NCBI GenBank assembly: GCA_003453835.1
Contig: DMMN01000174.1
Location: 3,043-19,026 of the forward strand
Origin: Bacteroidota bacterium
GTDB taxonomy: Bacteria > Bacteroidota > Ignavibacteria > UBA10030
Reading direction: 5' to 3'
DNA: 15,984 nt
Part shown: piece by piece, positions 5,694-14,621 of the stretch
Layout: each line of letters begins with the position of its first letter
How positions within the stretch are numbered: the first letter of the stretch is position 1
Made by a program: the position numbers and the translations under genes
Notes under the pieces: generated by a model
What the model saw: only the letters and a program-made list of their open reading frames with translations
Database searches by the model: none
Told to the model about the DNA's origin: nothing

Positions 5694-8600
5694 ATGACGC
5701 TTTCCTCCACATTCATCACTCGACCTGTCCTCGCCATGGTGTGCTCGATTCTGATCGTTCTCTTCGGCGCGATCGGATTCACCTTTCTTGGCGTTCGCGA
5801 GTATCCGGCAGTCGATCCTCCGGTCATCACCGTCTCCACGAGCTACACCGGCGCAAATGCGGATGTGATTGAATCCCAGATTACCGAGCCGTTGGAAGAG
5901 TCGATCAACGGTATTGCGGGGATTCGGACCTTGACTTCTTCGAGCAGCGACGGCCGGAGCAACATCACGGTGGAGTTCGAGCTCGGCGTCGAAATGGAGA
6001 CCGCGGCGAACGATGTCCGCGACAGAGTTTCACGAGCGCGCCGGAATCTGCCTCCCGATGTCGATCCCCCCATCGTCACGAAACAGGATGCGGATGCCAG
6101 TCCCATCATGGTTATCACACTTCAGAGCGACTCCAGAAAATTGCTTGACATGAGCGACCTTGCGAACAACATTTTCAAGGAGCGCCTGCAAACCGTTCCT
6201 GGTGTCGCGGAAGTCCGGATTTGGGGCGAGAAGCGATACGCCATGCGGCTCTGGATGGATCCTTCACGTCTTGCAGCGTTTCGCCTGACGCCCTCTGATG
6301 TCGTCAGCGCCCTGAACAGAGAGAATGTCGAACTCCCCTCCGGCAGGATCGAAGGACACACTACCGAGCTGACGATCCGAACGCTCGGTCGATTGAAAGA
6401 AGCCCGCGAATTCAATTCTCTCATCATCAAGGAGGATGGCGGGCGTGTGATACGGTTCGAAGATGTCGGATATGCGATTCTCGGGGAAGAGAACGAACGA
6501 ACCGTCATGAGAGGGGTTGGCGGCGTGCCGATGGTCGGCGTGGTCATTACTCCGCAGCCGGGGGCCAATCACATCGCCATTGCGGATGAAATCTACAAGC
6601 GCATCGCACAAATCAAGAAAGACCTCCCAGCCGACTTGATCGTCGAGCCGGCGATGGACGTGACGAAGTCGATTCGAAAGGCCATCATCGAAGTTGAAGA
6701 GACGATCTTCATTGCGTTCGCACTGGTTGTGCTTGTTATTTTCTTCTTTCTCCGTGACTGGCGCACAACCCTCATTCCCGTCATCGCCATTCCCATCTCG
6801 TTGATCGGTGCATTCTTCATCATGTATCTGGCGAATTTCTCGATCAACATTCTCACACTCCTCGGTATCGTTCTCGCAACAGGACTCGTTGTCGATGACG
6901 CCATCGTCGTCTTGGAAAACATTTACCAGAAGATCGAACGCGGCATGAAACCGATGGATGCCGGCCATAAAGGATCGAAAGAGATCTTCTTTGCCATCAT
7001 CTCCACTACCGTCACGCTTGCGGCCGTATTTCTGCCGGTCATTTTTCTTCAGGGCCTCGTGGGGAGACTGTTTCGTGAATTTGGAATCGTCGTTGCCGGG
7101 GCAGTACTGATCTCCGCGTTTATTTCTCTTACGTTGACTCCGATGATGAGTGCCCGACTCCTCCGGAGAGCCGAAGAGGAGAACTGGCTGTACCGCAAGA
7201 CCGAACCGTTCTTCACGGCCCTCATTTCAAACTATAACCGTTCACTGAAACGGTTCATGGAGAAGCGTTGGCTCGCCATCGTTATCATGGTTGCCTCGAT
7301 AGCGATCATCTTTGGCATCGGTGCGTTTCTCCCTTCGGAACTGGCCCCACTGGAGGATCGCTCACGGCTCCAGGTTCAAAACACGGCACCGGAGGGGACT
7401 TCGTTTGAATTCATGGACGCCTACATGAACAAATTGCTCCACGCGGTGGAGACATCTCTCCCGGAAGCCCGGGGACTTCTCGCCGTGACGGCCCCTGGAT
7501 TTGGATCGAGCTCAGTGAATAGTGGATTCTTGAGAGTCTCGCTGGTTGAGCCCGCGGACCGCGATCGTTCTCAGCAACAAATAGCCGACGACCTTACTCG
7601 AATGACCCAACAGTTTTCCGAAGCGAGGGCCTTCATCACGCAGGAACAGACTATCGGTGTAGGGCGTCGTGGCGGTCTACCGGTGCAGTACGTGATTCAG
7701 GCGCCCGATTTTGAGAAGCTGAAGTATGTGCTCCCAAAATTCCTGGAGGAAGTTCGACAGCATCCGGCATTCCAGGTTGCGGACGTGAATTTGAGATTCA
7801 ACAAACCGGAATTGCACTTGTCGATCGATAGGGAGAAAGCCAAAAGCCTGGGCGCCACCATGATGGATGTCGCCCAGACTCTGCAACTGTACTTCAGCGG
7901 TCAACGAATGGGATACTTTATCTTGAATGGGAAACAGTATCAGATCATCGGTCTGGCGACAAGGGACAACCGCGATGAGCCGTTGGATCTGAAATCGTTG
8001 TATGTGAGGAACAGCCAGGGCGAGCTTATTCAGATGGACAACATCGTTCGGCTTGCCGAGCGCAGCGCATCTCCGCAACTCTATCGGTACGATCGCTATG
8101 TTGCGGCGACGGTGTCGGCCGGGCTCTCGCGGGGAGTGACGCTGGGTCAGGGAATCGAAGCGATGGATGAGATCTCGAAGAAGGTGCTCGATGAATCGTT
8201 CCACACTGCACTCTCGGGCGCATCGAAGGACTACGCGGAGAGCTCCTCAAGCCTGGTGTTTGCCTTCCTCTTGGCGCTCGTGCTGATCTACCTGGTGCTC
8301 GCCGCTCAGTTCGAAAGCTTCCGCGATCCGTTTATTATCATGCTCACTGTCCCGCTGGCGCTCGCCGGCGCCGTGCTCTCTCTCTGGTTGTTTGGTCAAA
8401 CACTGAACATCTTCAGCCAGATCGGGGTCATTGCGCTGATCGGCATCGTCACGAAGAACGGGATCCTGATCGTCGAGTTCGGCAATCAACGCCAGGTGGC
8501 GGGATTGAGAATCAAGGAAGCAGTGATCGAGGCGGCCACCCTGCGGCTTCGGCCAATCCTGATGACAAGCCTGGCAACGGTGCTCGGTGCGCTCCCTATC

Positions 8601-8804
8601 GCGTTGGCGCTTGGCGCGAGTGCACAGAGTCGTGTTTCCCTCGGTATCGTCATCATCGGCGGCTTGCTCTTTTCTTTGGCGCTCACGCTCTACGTTGTTC
8701 CCGCACTCTACGCATACCTTTCGACGGAAAAGCGGAAACCCGAAAACGGGAGAGGAGAAAAGGGAGAGATCATGCTGGTCGAGGAAGAGGTTGTCGCGAA
8801 ATAG
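5694..8804 (+). CDS. RND-family efflux transporter, HAE1 class (AcrB/MdtB-like)
   Basis: This 1036-aa inner-membrane pump is driven by the proton gradient and would act as a trimer with the upstream adaptor. It has the standard duplicated layout: TM1 (about 10-30), a large periplasmic loop, TM2-6 from about 337, TM7 near 525, a second periplasmic loop, and TM8-12 from about 851. Proton-relay residues are present: the Asp pair D401-D402 in TM4 (GLVVDDAIVVLEN) and Lys921 in TM10 (GIVTKNGILIVEF). The TM4 motif is of the HAE1 type (hydrophobic or amphiphilic compounds) and not the DFGxxxDGA type of heavy-metal RND pumps. The ATG at 5694 has GAAGAGGG at 5677-5684; an upstream in-frame TTG at 5643 would overlap the adaptor and lacks family-like residues. 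No outer-membrane factor follows. The substrate is unknown. Confidence 0.95.
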   Translation: MTLSSTFITRPVLAMVCSILIVLFGAIGFTFLGVREYPAVDPPVITVSTSYTGANADVIESQITEPLEESINGIAGIRTLTSSSSDGRSNITVEFELGVEMETAANDVRDRVSRARRNLPPDVDPPIVTKQDADASPIMVITLQSDSRKLLDMSDLANNIFKERLQTVPGVAEVRIWGEKRYAMRLWMDPSRLAAFRLTPSDVVSALNRENVELPSGRIEGHTTELTIRTLGRLKEAREFNSLIIKEDGGRVIRFEDVGYAILGEENERTVMRGVGGVPMVGVVITPQPGANHIAIADEIYKRIAQIKKDLPADLIVEPAMDVTKSIRKAIIEVEETIFIAFALVVLVIFFFLRDWRTTLIPVIAIPISLIGAFFIMYLANFSINILTLLGIVLATGLVVDDAIVVLENIYQKIERGMKPMDAGHKGSKEIFFAIISTTVTLAAVFLPVIFLQGLVGRLFREFGIVVAGAVLISAFISLTLTPMMSARLLRRAEEENWLYRKTEPFFTALISNYNRSLKRFMEKRWLAIVIMVASIAIIFGIGAFLPSELAPLEDRSRLQVQNTAPEGTSFEFMDAYMNKLLHAVETSLPEARGLLAVTAPGFGSSSVNSGFLRVSLVEPADRDRSQQQIADDLTRMTQQFSEARAFITQEQTIGVGRRGGLPVQYVIQAPDFEKLKYVLPKFLEEVRQHPAFQVADVNLRFNKPELHLSIDREKAKSLGATMMDVAQTLQLYFSGQRMGYFILNGKQYQIIGLATRDNRDEPLDLKSLYVRNSQGELIQMDNIVRLAERSASPQLYRYDRYVAATVSAGLSRGVTLGQGIEAMDEISKKVLDESFHTALSGASKDYAESSSSLVFAFLLALVLIYLVLAAQFESFRDPFIIMLTVPLALAGAVLSLWLFGQTLNIFSQIGVIALIGIVTKNGILIVEFGNQRQVAGLRIKEAVIEAATLRLRPILMTSLATVLGALPIALALGASAQSRVSLGIVIIGGLLFSLALTLYVVPALYAYLSTEKRKPENGRGEKGEIMLVEEEVVAK

Positions 8805-8832
8805 AGTGCCATCGGCACAATGATTTCTTGAG

Positions 8833-8871
8833 GCGACGTACGATTTGCAGGAGTGCGTCGCTTTTGTGTTT
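8833..8871 (+). terminator. Intrinsic terminator closing the efflux gene cluster
   Basis: GCGACGTAC (8833-8841) pairs with GTGCGTCGC (8853-8861) in a 9-bp stem with one G-U pair and an 11-nt loop. It is followed directly by TTTTGTGTTT. It starts 28 bp after the RND stop and lies before the next promoter, which is the expected place. Confidence 0.78.
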
Positions 8872-8886
8872 ACGCTCCACGGTTTG

Positions 8887-8915
8887 TTGACTAAGCATCC
8901 CGAGTTTTCTATATT
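8887..8915 (+). promoter_or_regulatory. Sigma-70-like promoter for the carboxylase gene
   Basis: TTGACT (8887-8892) and TATATT (8910-8915) are separated by exactly 17 bp. The predicted start would be near 8922, about 30 nt before the ATG. It sits between a terminator and the gene. The TATATTG form with an upstream TTG also resembles the -33/-7 promoter style of Bacteroidota. Confidence 0.75.
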
Positions 8916-8951
8916 GGCACACCGTATTACGCCGCAAGAAAGAAAGCACCT

Positions 8952-10499
8952 ATGAGCACAGACAGACTAGCGCACCTGCAAGCACTGCGCGAAAGAGCGC
9001 TCGAAGGGGGCGGAAGAAGTAGGATCGACGAGCAGCACAAGAAGGGGAAACTTACTGCCAGGGAGCGGATTGACCTCCTGCTCGATGAGGGGAGCTTCGA
9101 AGAGATCGGAATGTTTGTCCTCCATCGATCCTCCGATTTCGGACTGGACAAACAGAGATATCTGGGAGACGGTGTTGTCACGGGCTATGGACGGATCAAT
9201 GGCCGGCAGGTGTTGGTCTTCAGTCAGGATTTCACCGTGTTCGGAGGTTCCCTCTCCGGAGCTCACGCGGAGAAGATCTGCAAGATTATGGATCTCGCCA
9301 TGAAGTTAGGTGTCCCTGTGATCGGCCTGAACGATTCAGGTGGAGCTCGAATTCAGGAAGGCGTCGTGAGTCTTGGTGGGTATGCCGATATCTTTCTTCG
9401 CAATACTCTTGCATCCGGCGTCGTCCCGCAAATCTCGGCAATCCTGGGGCCTTGCGCCGGGGGGGCCGTCTATTCTCCGGCCATCACGGATTTTGTGTTT
9501 ATGGTGCGCAACTCGAGTTACATGTTCGTCACCGGCCCGAACGTGGTAAAGACCGTCACGCACGAAGAGGTAACCTTCGAGGAGCTGGGGGGCGCAGTGA
9601 CGCACGCTTCGAAAAGCGGGGTTGCCCACTTTGCAGTCGAGAATGAGGCGGAATGTCTGCAGGGAATCAAGAAGCTGCTCAGCTTCATCCCTTCGAACAA
9701 CAGAGAAGATCCTCCCTTCACGGAATGCACAGATGATCCGCAACGGAAAGAGGAGAGCCTCAACACCATCGTTCCGGAGAATCCGAACAAGCCGTACGAC
9801 ATGAAGGAGGTCATTAAACGAATCTGTGATCACGGCGAGTTATTCGAAGTCCACGAGCTCTATGCCCCGAACCTGATTGTTGGATTTGCAAGGTTGGGAG
9901 GGTATTCGGTCGGTGTCGTTGCGAATCAACCCTCCGTGTTGGCGGGCGTACTCGACATCGATTCGTCCATCAAAGGTGCGCGCTTCGTCCGATTCTGTGA
10001 TGCGTTCAACATCCCTCTTGTCGTCTTCGAAGATGTCCCGGGGTTTCTTCCGGGAACCGATCAGGAGTGGCGCGGCATCATCAAGCATGGGGCAAAGCTG
10101 CTCTACGCGTTTTGTGAAGCGACCGTCCCCCGACTAACCGTGATCACCAGGAAAGCGTACGGCGGTGCGTATGACGTGATGAACTCAAAGCATATCAGAG
10201 GAGACATGAACTTCGCCTGGCCTTCGGCGGAAATCGCGGTGATGGGTCCGAAGGGCGCAGTCGAAATCATCTTTCGGAAGGAAATCGAAAATGCGCCGGA
10301 CAAAGAGCAATCCGTTGAACAAAAAGTGACCGAGTACCGCGAGAAATTTGCGAACCCCTACATCGCGGCAGAGAGAGGATACATCGATGAAGTGATCGCC
10401 CCGAGCGAAACGCGGCCAAAGTTGATCAACGCCCTCCGGCTTCTCGAGAACAAGGTCGATATGAATCCGAAGAAGAAGCATGGCAACATCCCACTCTAG
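8952..10499 (+). CDS. pccB: Propionyl-CoA carboxylase beta (carboxyltransferase) subunit
   Basis: This 515-aa protein is the biotin-dependent acyl-CoA carboxyltransferase subunit. It moves CO2 from carboxybiotin to propionyl-CoA to give methylmalonyl-CoA in the cytoplasm. Both crotonase-like halves are present. The N half carries the oxyanion-hole segments GGARIQEGV and [12 protein letters not shown]; the C half carries EDVPGFLPG and [11 protein letters not shown]. The C terminus KKHGNIPL is the family's usual ending. Asp408 in GGAYDVM corresponds to the residue (Asp422 in Streptomyces coelicolor PccB) that favours propionyl- over acetyl-CoA. The length fits the family. The alpha subunit and biotin carrier are not in the window, so partners lie elsewhere; a methylmalonyl-CoA decarboxylase or transcarboxylase 12S subunit is the main alternative. 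The ribosome site is a weak AAGAAAG stretch. Confidence 0.93.
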   Translation: MSTDRLAHLQALRERALEGGGRSRIDEQHKKGKLTARERIDLLLDEGSFEEIGMFVLHRSSDFGLDKQRYLGDGVVTGYGRINGRQVLVFSQDFTVFGGSLSGAHAEKICKIMDLAMKLGVPVIGLNDSGGARIQEGVVSLGGYADIFLRNTLASGVVPQISAILGPCAGGAVYSPAITDFVFMVRNSSYMFVTGPNVVKTVTHEEVTFEELGGAVTHASKSGVAHFAVENEAECLQGIKKLLSFIPSNNREDPPFTECTDDPQRKEESLNTIVPENPNKPYDMKEVIKRICDHGELFEVHELYAPNLIVGFARLGGYSVGVVANQPSVLAGVLDIDSSIKGARFVRFCDAFNIPLVVFEDVPGFLPGTDQEWRGIIKHGAKLLYAFCEATVPRLTVITRKAYGGAYDVMNSKHIRGDMNFAWPSAEIAVMGPKGAVEIIFRKEIENAPDKEQSVEQKVTEYREKFANPYIAAERGYIDEVIAPSETRPKLINALRLLENKVDMNPKKKHGNIPL

Positions 10500-10552
10500 C
10501 TCGAGCAACTCCGACGTCATCATCGGCGCCCGGCTGTCGATCATCACAAACC

Positions 10553-10576
10553 GCGAATCTTCGCTTGATTTTCAAG
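10553..10576 (+). promoter_or_regulatory. Two adjacent small palindromes overlapping the -35 region
   Basis: GCGAA-TC-TTCGC (10553-10564) and CTTGA-TTT-TCAAG (10564-10576) abut and share one base. The second covers the -35 hexamer of the promoter before the transglycosylase gene. They could be an operator or a chance arrangement; no regulator is recognised. Confidence 0.25.
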
Positions 10577-10593
10577 ACGCGGCGGCGTATCTT
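10565..10593 (+). promoter_or_regulatory. Sigma-70-like promoter for the lytic transglycosylase gene
   Basis: TTGATT (10565-10570) and TATCTT (10588-10593) are 17 bp apart. The predicted start lies near 10600, about 35 nt before the ATG at 10635. It has the same shape as the promoter at 8887-8915. The 135-bp gap after the carboxylase gene holds no clear terminator. Confidence 0.6.
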
Positions 10594-10634
10594 GAACCCG
10601 ATTCTTTTTCATCTCACCACATTGTCGGGGCTTA

Positions 10635-13076
10635 ATGCAGAGAGCACTTCTGGGATGTGCCTGTCTATTGCTGATGAGCTGTTCTTCAGGAAAGTCGACG
10701 CGCACCGAGGAACTCCTTGCGCGCATTGAAGAAGTCTCCCGCACATCTCCAGCCGCCCCGCAAGGATCGAAGCCGGAACAACCGGAAGGTCCTCAGAATA
10801 CGATTCCTGCTGCTACGGTCCGACACCCCCCCCCGGCAACTCAAGTAAGAGATACCACGAAACTCCGTACGGCAGCCGCTCCCTCCGAATCGCTCGATGA
10901 GGAAGCGGCAATGATTGCCGAAAAGCTCGAGTCGGCACGCCAACACTATCTCGCGGCCCTCGACGCTCAGGAGACGAAAGACTCTACTTTGTCCGAGCGC
11001 GAATTTGAGCGAGCGATCGATGTCCTGAACGAGCTCAGCTATTTCCCCGATATCGAGTCAAACAAAGACTTCACCGACCTTAGCCGGAGCGTTATCGAAG
11101 ATTACGAGAAATACATCGCGGTAATCAACACTCTGGGACCGGAGGCTTCCGTCTTTGCCTTGCGAGAAAAACTCAATCTCGCCATCGAGAACAACAATGT
11201 CGGCAAGATCGAGATCCCCAAAGGCGATATTGCCGGTACCCAGGTGGCATTGCCCTTCAATGACTATGTCGAGCGTGCTATCAGCTTCTTTATGAATAGA
11301 GGCCGAGAACATTTTGAACGATGGCTCTATCTTTCCGGTAAGTACTTTCCCTTGATGCAGAAGATCTTTCAAGAAGAGGGAATCCCCGAAGAGCTTGTCT
11401 ATCTCTCGATGCCCGAAAGCGGCCTCCGACCCGATGCTCGTTCATGGGCGAGGGCCGTCGGACTCTGGCAATTCGTCAAAGGGACAGGCAGCCTCTATGG
11501 ACTACGGGCGAATTGGTGGTACGATGAAAGGAGAGATTTCGAAAAATCTACTCGCGCCGCGGCAAGGCACATGAAGGACCTCTATGTGGAACTCGGAGAC
11601 TGGCACCTTGTTCTCGCAGCGTACAACTCCGGAGCGGGCAGAGTCTATCGGGCAATCCGCAGAAGTGGTTCCACTGACTATTGGACGATGAGAAAACACC
11701 TCCCGCGGGAGACGAGGAACTACGTTCCACAGTACATCGCAGTGGTTCGGATGGGTATGGACCCGACATCGTATGGCTTCGCGGTACCGGAAATCGCCGA
11801 CACGTTACGGTACGATGTTGTCGAGATCGATGATTGTGTCGACCTGAAAGTGCTGGCAAGATGTGCGGACACGGACGTGGGAACTCTTCGGGAGCTCAAT
11901 CCGGAGTTGTTGCAGTGGTGCACTCCCCCCGGCGTGACGGGGTATCGGCTGAGGATCCCGCAGGGGACGAAGGAGACGTTTGCCCAAAGCTACGCGAATA
12001 TCCCCGACGATCAAAAAACGGATTGGGCCTTTCACAAAGTGAAGCGGGGAGAAACATTGTCCACGATTGCAAAGAAATACAGGCTTAGTACGGGTCTGTT
12101 GAAAGATGCAAACAGGTTGAAGAGCGAGAGGCTCAAGGTGGGAAGCTCGTTGGCCATCCCCGTTCCTCCCGAAGTTCTTGCCAATTCGAAAGTACCGTTC
12201 AACTACGAGCCTGAGGTACGAAATGTCAGGTTTGGGAAAGGGAAAGAGGCGGCACTCGCCGAGGCCAAAGTTGATGCCACCCGGCCGACGCGGAGCTCCG
12301 GCAGACGGACGAGCTCCTCCACTGGAAGAGCCCAGTTGACATACTCGGTGAAGCGTGGGGACACCATCGGGCACATCGCGGAGTGGTACGGTGTGCGGGC
12401 AAGCGACATTCGTAATTGGAATAACATCGCCTATGGGAGCCACATCCGGACGGGGGAAGAACTCGTCGTTTGGGTCGAATCATCAAAGGCTCCGCTCCTG
12501 AGCAAGATCGATGAAATGTCGTTCGAGGAGAAAGAGGGGGTAAAACGAGGAGAGGGTTCCGACGGTTCGTCAAGCGCTTCGCGTAAGTCGGCAGACTCGC
12601 GCGAGTTGACAAGGGGATGGATTCAGTACACGGTTCGTTCCGGTGATGCCCTGGAGAAGATCGCGCGGGGCAATGGGGTAAGCGTGAACGACCTCCGGCT
12701 GTGGAACGGTCTGCGCGGCAGCAAAATCGTCGCAGGTCAAGTACTGGAGATCTACAATGAGCCCGAGGAACGAACGAAGATCATCACGCCTCCCGCGATC
12801 ACGGCTGACCCGCAGGAGGAGAGAAGATCAAAGAGCAGTGCGACCAAGGAACAGGTCCACCGTGTTAAACGAGGCGAAACGATTTACGACATCGCCCGCT
12901 CGTATGGGATCAGTACCAAGGAGTTGATGGAGCACAACAACTTGAAATCCTCCAAGATTCTTGTCAATCAGAAGCTTAGAATTCCGTCTTCCACAAACTC
13001 ATCTTCCATCAACCACCTCGACGACGATTTTCACGTTGCCCCGAAATTCCTCAGGGAAGTTTCAGCCGACGCTTGA
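10635..13076 (+). CDS. mltD: MltD-like lipoprotein lytic transglycosylase with four LysM repeats
   Basis: This 813-aa envelope protein should cleave peptidoglycan glycan strands to leave 1,6-anhydro ends. A lipoprotein signal ends at a lipobox (LLMSC, Cys16). A Pro-rich linker and a helical region (about 85-245) follow, including the [20 protein letters not shown] stretch that precedes the catalytic domain in FCB-group MltD proteins. The SLT domain has the putative catalytic Glu261 (MPESGLRP), then [27 protein letters not shown] and a NYVPQYIA segment. Four LysM glycan-binding repeats start near residues 466, 569, 664 and 740, each with a V(K/R)xG(E/D)(T/A)-like opening, separated by Ser/Arg-rich linkers. 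E. coli MltD has fewer LysM units and is shorter. The Shine-Dalgarno is weak. The 3' end overlaps the ATPase gene on the other strand by 26 bp. Confidence 0.92.
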   Translation: MQRALLGCACLLLMSCSSGKSTRTEELLARIEEVSRTSPAAPQGSKPEQPEGPQNTIPAATVRHPPPATQVRDTTKLRTAAAPSESLDEEAAMIAEKLESARQHYLAALDAQETKDSTLSEREFERAIDVLNELSYFPDIESNKDFTDLSRSVIEDYEKYIAVINTLGPEASVFALREKLNLAIENNNVGKIEIPKGDIAGTQVALPFNDYVERAISFFMNRGREHFERWLYLSGKYFPLMQKIFQEEGIPEELVYLSMPESGLRPDARSWARAVGLWQFVKGTGSLYGLRANWWYDERRDFEKSTRAAARHMKDLYVELGDWHLVLAAYNSGAGRVYRAIRRSGSTDYWTMRKHLPRETRNYVPQYIAVVRMGMDPTSYGFAVPEIADTLRYDVVEIDDCVDLKVLARCADTDVGTLRELNPELLQWCTPPGVTGYRLRIPQGTKETFAQSYANIPDDQKTDWAFHKVKRGETLSTIAKKYRLSTGLLKDANRLKSERLKVGSSLAIPVPPEVLANSKVPFNYEPEVRNVRFGKGKEAALAEAKVDATRPTRSSGRRTSSSTGRAQLTYSVKRGDTIGHIAEWYGVRASDIRNWNNIAYGSHIRTGEELVVWVESSKAPLLSKIDEMSFEEKEGVKRGEGSDGSSSASRKSADSRELTRGWIQYTVRSGDALEKIARGNGVSVNDLRLWNGLRGSKIVAGQVLEIYNEPEERTKIITPPAITADPQEERRSKSSATKEQVHRVKRGETIYDIARSYGISTKELMEHNNLKSSKILVNQKLRIPSSTNSSSINHLDDDFHVAPKFLREVSADA

Positions 13077-13797
13077 TCTGAAACGAAGTCGGTAATCGCA
13101 AACCGGCCTCCTCCAACACAGTTCCGCTTTCGATCAACTCCCGCGTCTTTCCGGTGAAGGTAAGCCCACCCCTGCTCAAAACGGCAACCCTCGTTGCATG
13201 CCGAAAGAAAAGCTCAAGATCGTGCGAGACGACGATGAATCCCCGACCCTCGTTCAGAAGGTGCGTGACCATCTGATCGAGAACGGATCGCTCGATCTGC
13301 GACAGCCCGGCAGTCGGTTCGTCGAAAGCCAGAAAGGTCGTTCCCGCTGCAAGGGCGCCGGCTACGGTGACAAGCTTTCGCTGAGCTTGCGGTAAGTCAT
13401 AAGGGTGATGGCTGGCAACTGATTGAAGGTTGCAGAGAGCGAGCGCCTTTTCGGTCAGCTCTCGCGCATTGGCTCGCCGGAGATTTGTCGGGGAGAACGC
13501 CACCTCCTCGCGAACGGTGGAAGCGAAAATCTGGTCGGCTGGATTCTGAAACGTGACCGAGATGTGGCCGGCAAGAAGGGGAGTGGCGTGATGGCGCGTA
13601 TCGAGCTCTCCAATGGATATCGATCCGTGCGTCGGCTTCAGCAGTCCGTTGAGAAGTTTCAGGAGGGTGCTCTTGCCCGCGCCGTTCTGGCCGACCAGGA
13701 GAAGAAACTCACCGCTCTCAATCGCGAAAGACAGATCGCGTAGCACATCCGGACCCCCGGGGTACGAGAAACTCACGTTCTTCGACTCAATCCTCAT
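13051..13797 (-). CDS. ecfA2: ECF transporter ATPase A2 with degenerate ABC signature
   Basis: This 248-aa ABC ATPase belongs to the CbiO/EcfA family and would pair with the A1 subunit to power vitamin or metal uptake. Seen from the ATG at 13797: Walker [10 protein letters not shown] (36-44), Q-loop Gln84 in TFQNPADQ, Walker B ending DEPTAG with Glu160, and the switch His192 (VVSHD). Two motifs deviate. The signature LSGGQ is replaced by LPQAQ (135-139, within [19 protein letters not shown]), and the D-loop Asp is Ser166 (AGLSQ). A variant signature after HPYD is something I recall in some ECF ATPases, so this looks like a subclass and not decay; the reading frame is intact. The ATG overlaps the A1 stop (ATGA). 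A longer in-frame start at 13878 would lie wholly inside A1 and is unlikely. Confidence 0.88.
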   Translation of the reverse strand: MRIESKNVSFSYPGGPDVLRDLSFAIESGEFLLLVGQNGAGKSTLLKLLNGLLKPTHGSISIGELDTRHHATPLLAGHISVTFQNPADQIFASTVREEVAFSPTNLRRANARELTEKALALCNLQSVASHHPYDLPQAQRKLVTVAGALAAGTTFLAFDEPTAGLSQIERSVLDQMVTHLLNEGRGFIVVSHDLELFFRHATRVAVLSRGGLTFTGKTRELIESGTVLEEAGLRLPTSFQIKRRLKLP

Positions 13798-14621
13798 ATC
13801 GTCTCCATGGCCTTCAATATCGCTTCGGTTGCCTCGGGCCCCTGTGAGACTTTCACTGTTCGAATGAGCTCCTTCCATTGGTGCGAGGGAAGAATAGACT
13901 CGAAGGAGTCGATGTGATCGAGAAGCCCTTTTCGATCCCCCGAAAATACCATCCTTCCCTTCTCGAGCACGACGATCACATCCGCGACAGCAAGTGCGAA
14001 CTCCATGTGTGTATCGGTGAAGAGTATCGTCGATCTTTCCTTGATCCCCTTAAAGAGGTCACTGAGCCTGTCTTGTGCAACATAGTCGAGTGCAGTGAGC
14101 GGCTCATCGAGCAACAAGACATCCGGTTCGGCGATGAGAATGGTGGCAAGGGCCACGCGCTGTGTCTCCCCGCCGGAGAGTGTCGTCGGCTTTCTCTCGG
14201 CAAGGTGGTCGATTCCGAGGTGCCGGAGGAGAGAAAGAATCGAATCGTCAGTCGACGAATCCCACCTCCCGAGATTCTCAAGCGTGAACCGGATCTCGTC
14301 AAGGACCGTCTCGCGAACACCTGAAATCTGGACATACGGATCTTGTAAGGCGTAGGCTATCTTTGGAAACTGAATTTCTTCCGGGAGTGGAGCGTAAGAT
14401 TCATCACCGATGACAATCTTGCCTGAGGCAAATCCACTTGCGTGATGCTTGTGCAGAATGCCGGAGATCGATTGCAGGAGTGTGGTTTTGCCGGCCGATG
14501 TCGGTCCGAGGAGTGCACAACATTGTCCCTTCGGAACCGCCAGAGAAATATCTGCGAGCGCTGGTGTCACCTGTCCGGGATATTGATAAGAAAACGATTC
14601 CAGAATTACGCGATGAGCCAA
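13794..14621 (-). CDS. ecfA1: ECF transporter ATPase A1
   Basis: This 275-aa ABC ATPase is the canonical partner in the ECF pair. Motifs: Walker A GPTSAGKTT (39-47), Q-loop Gln93 in LQDPYVQ, signature LSGGE (148-152), Walker B DVLLLDEP with Glu173, D-loop TALD (Asp179), and switch His205 (TDTHMEF). A C-terminal extension of about 60 residues follows. In an A1/A2 heterodimer, A1's intact signature would complete the site containing A2's Walker A, while the reverse site would use A2's altered signature (inference from ABC dimer geometry). The start appears to be TTG at 14621, with GAGG at 14633-14630, since no ATG or GTG lies early enough to keep the first beta strand. It overlaps the T gene end by 16 bp. 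Confidence 0.9.
   Translation of the reverse strand: MAHRVILESFSYQYPGQVTPALADISLAVPKGQCCALLGPTSAGKTTLLQSISGILHKHHASGFASGKIVIGDESYAPLPEEIQFPKIAYALQDPYVQISGVRETVLDEIRFTLENLGRWDSSTDDSILSLLRHLGIDHLAERKPTTLSGGETQRVALATILIAEPDVLLLDEPLTALDYVAQDRLSDLFKGIKERSTILFTDTHMEFALAVADVIVVLEKGRMVFSGDRKGLLDHIDSFESILPSHQWKELIRTVKVSQGPEATEAILKAMETI

Noticed and set aside
6264..6968. 234-codon open frame on the minus strand inside the RND pump gene
   Set aside because: It is antisense to conserved RND membrane segments; its Asp/Asn/His-rich composition is what complementing hydrophobic codons gives.
1640..8804. Heavy-metal (CzcCBA/Cus-like) efflux system
   Set aside because: The order of sigma, anti-sigma and small sensor suggested it, but the RND pump has the HAE1 TM4 motif (VVDDAIVVLEN) and the small protein lacks His and Cys.
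11805..12443. 212-codon open frame on the minus strand inside the transglycosylase gene
   Set aside because: It is antisense to the SLT-LysM coding region, with no start context or domain to support it.
13065..13093. Possible bidirectional terminator between the convergent genes (GCCGAC ... GTCGGT)
   Set aside because: The stem is only six pairs, one of them a wobble, with a 17-nt loop and no T-run on either strand.
13381..13395. Frameshift or pseudogene explanation for the odd A2 signature
   Set aside because: The frame is intact on both sides, other motifs are in place, and the surrounding HPYDLP...[10 protein letters not shown] text is coherent, so a true variant is more likely.
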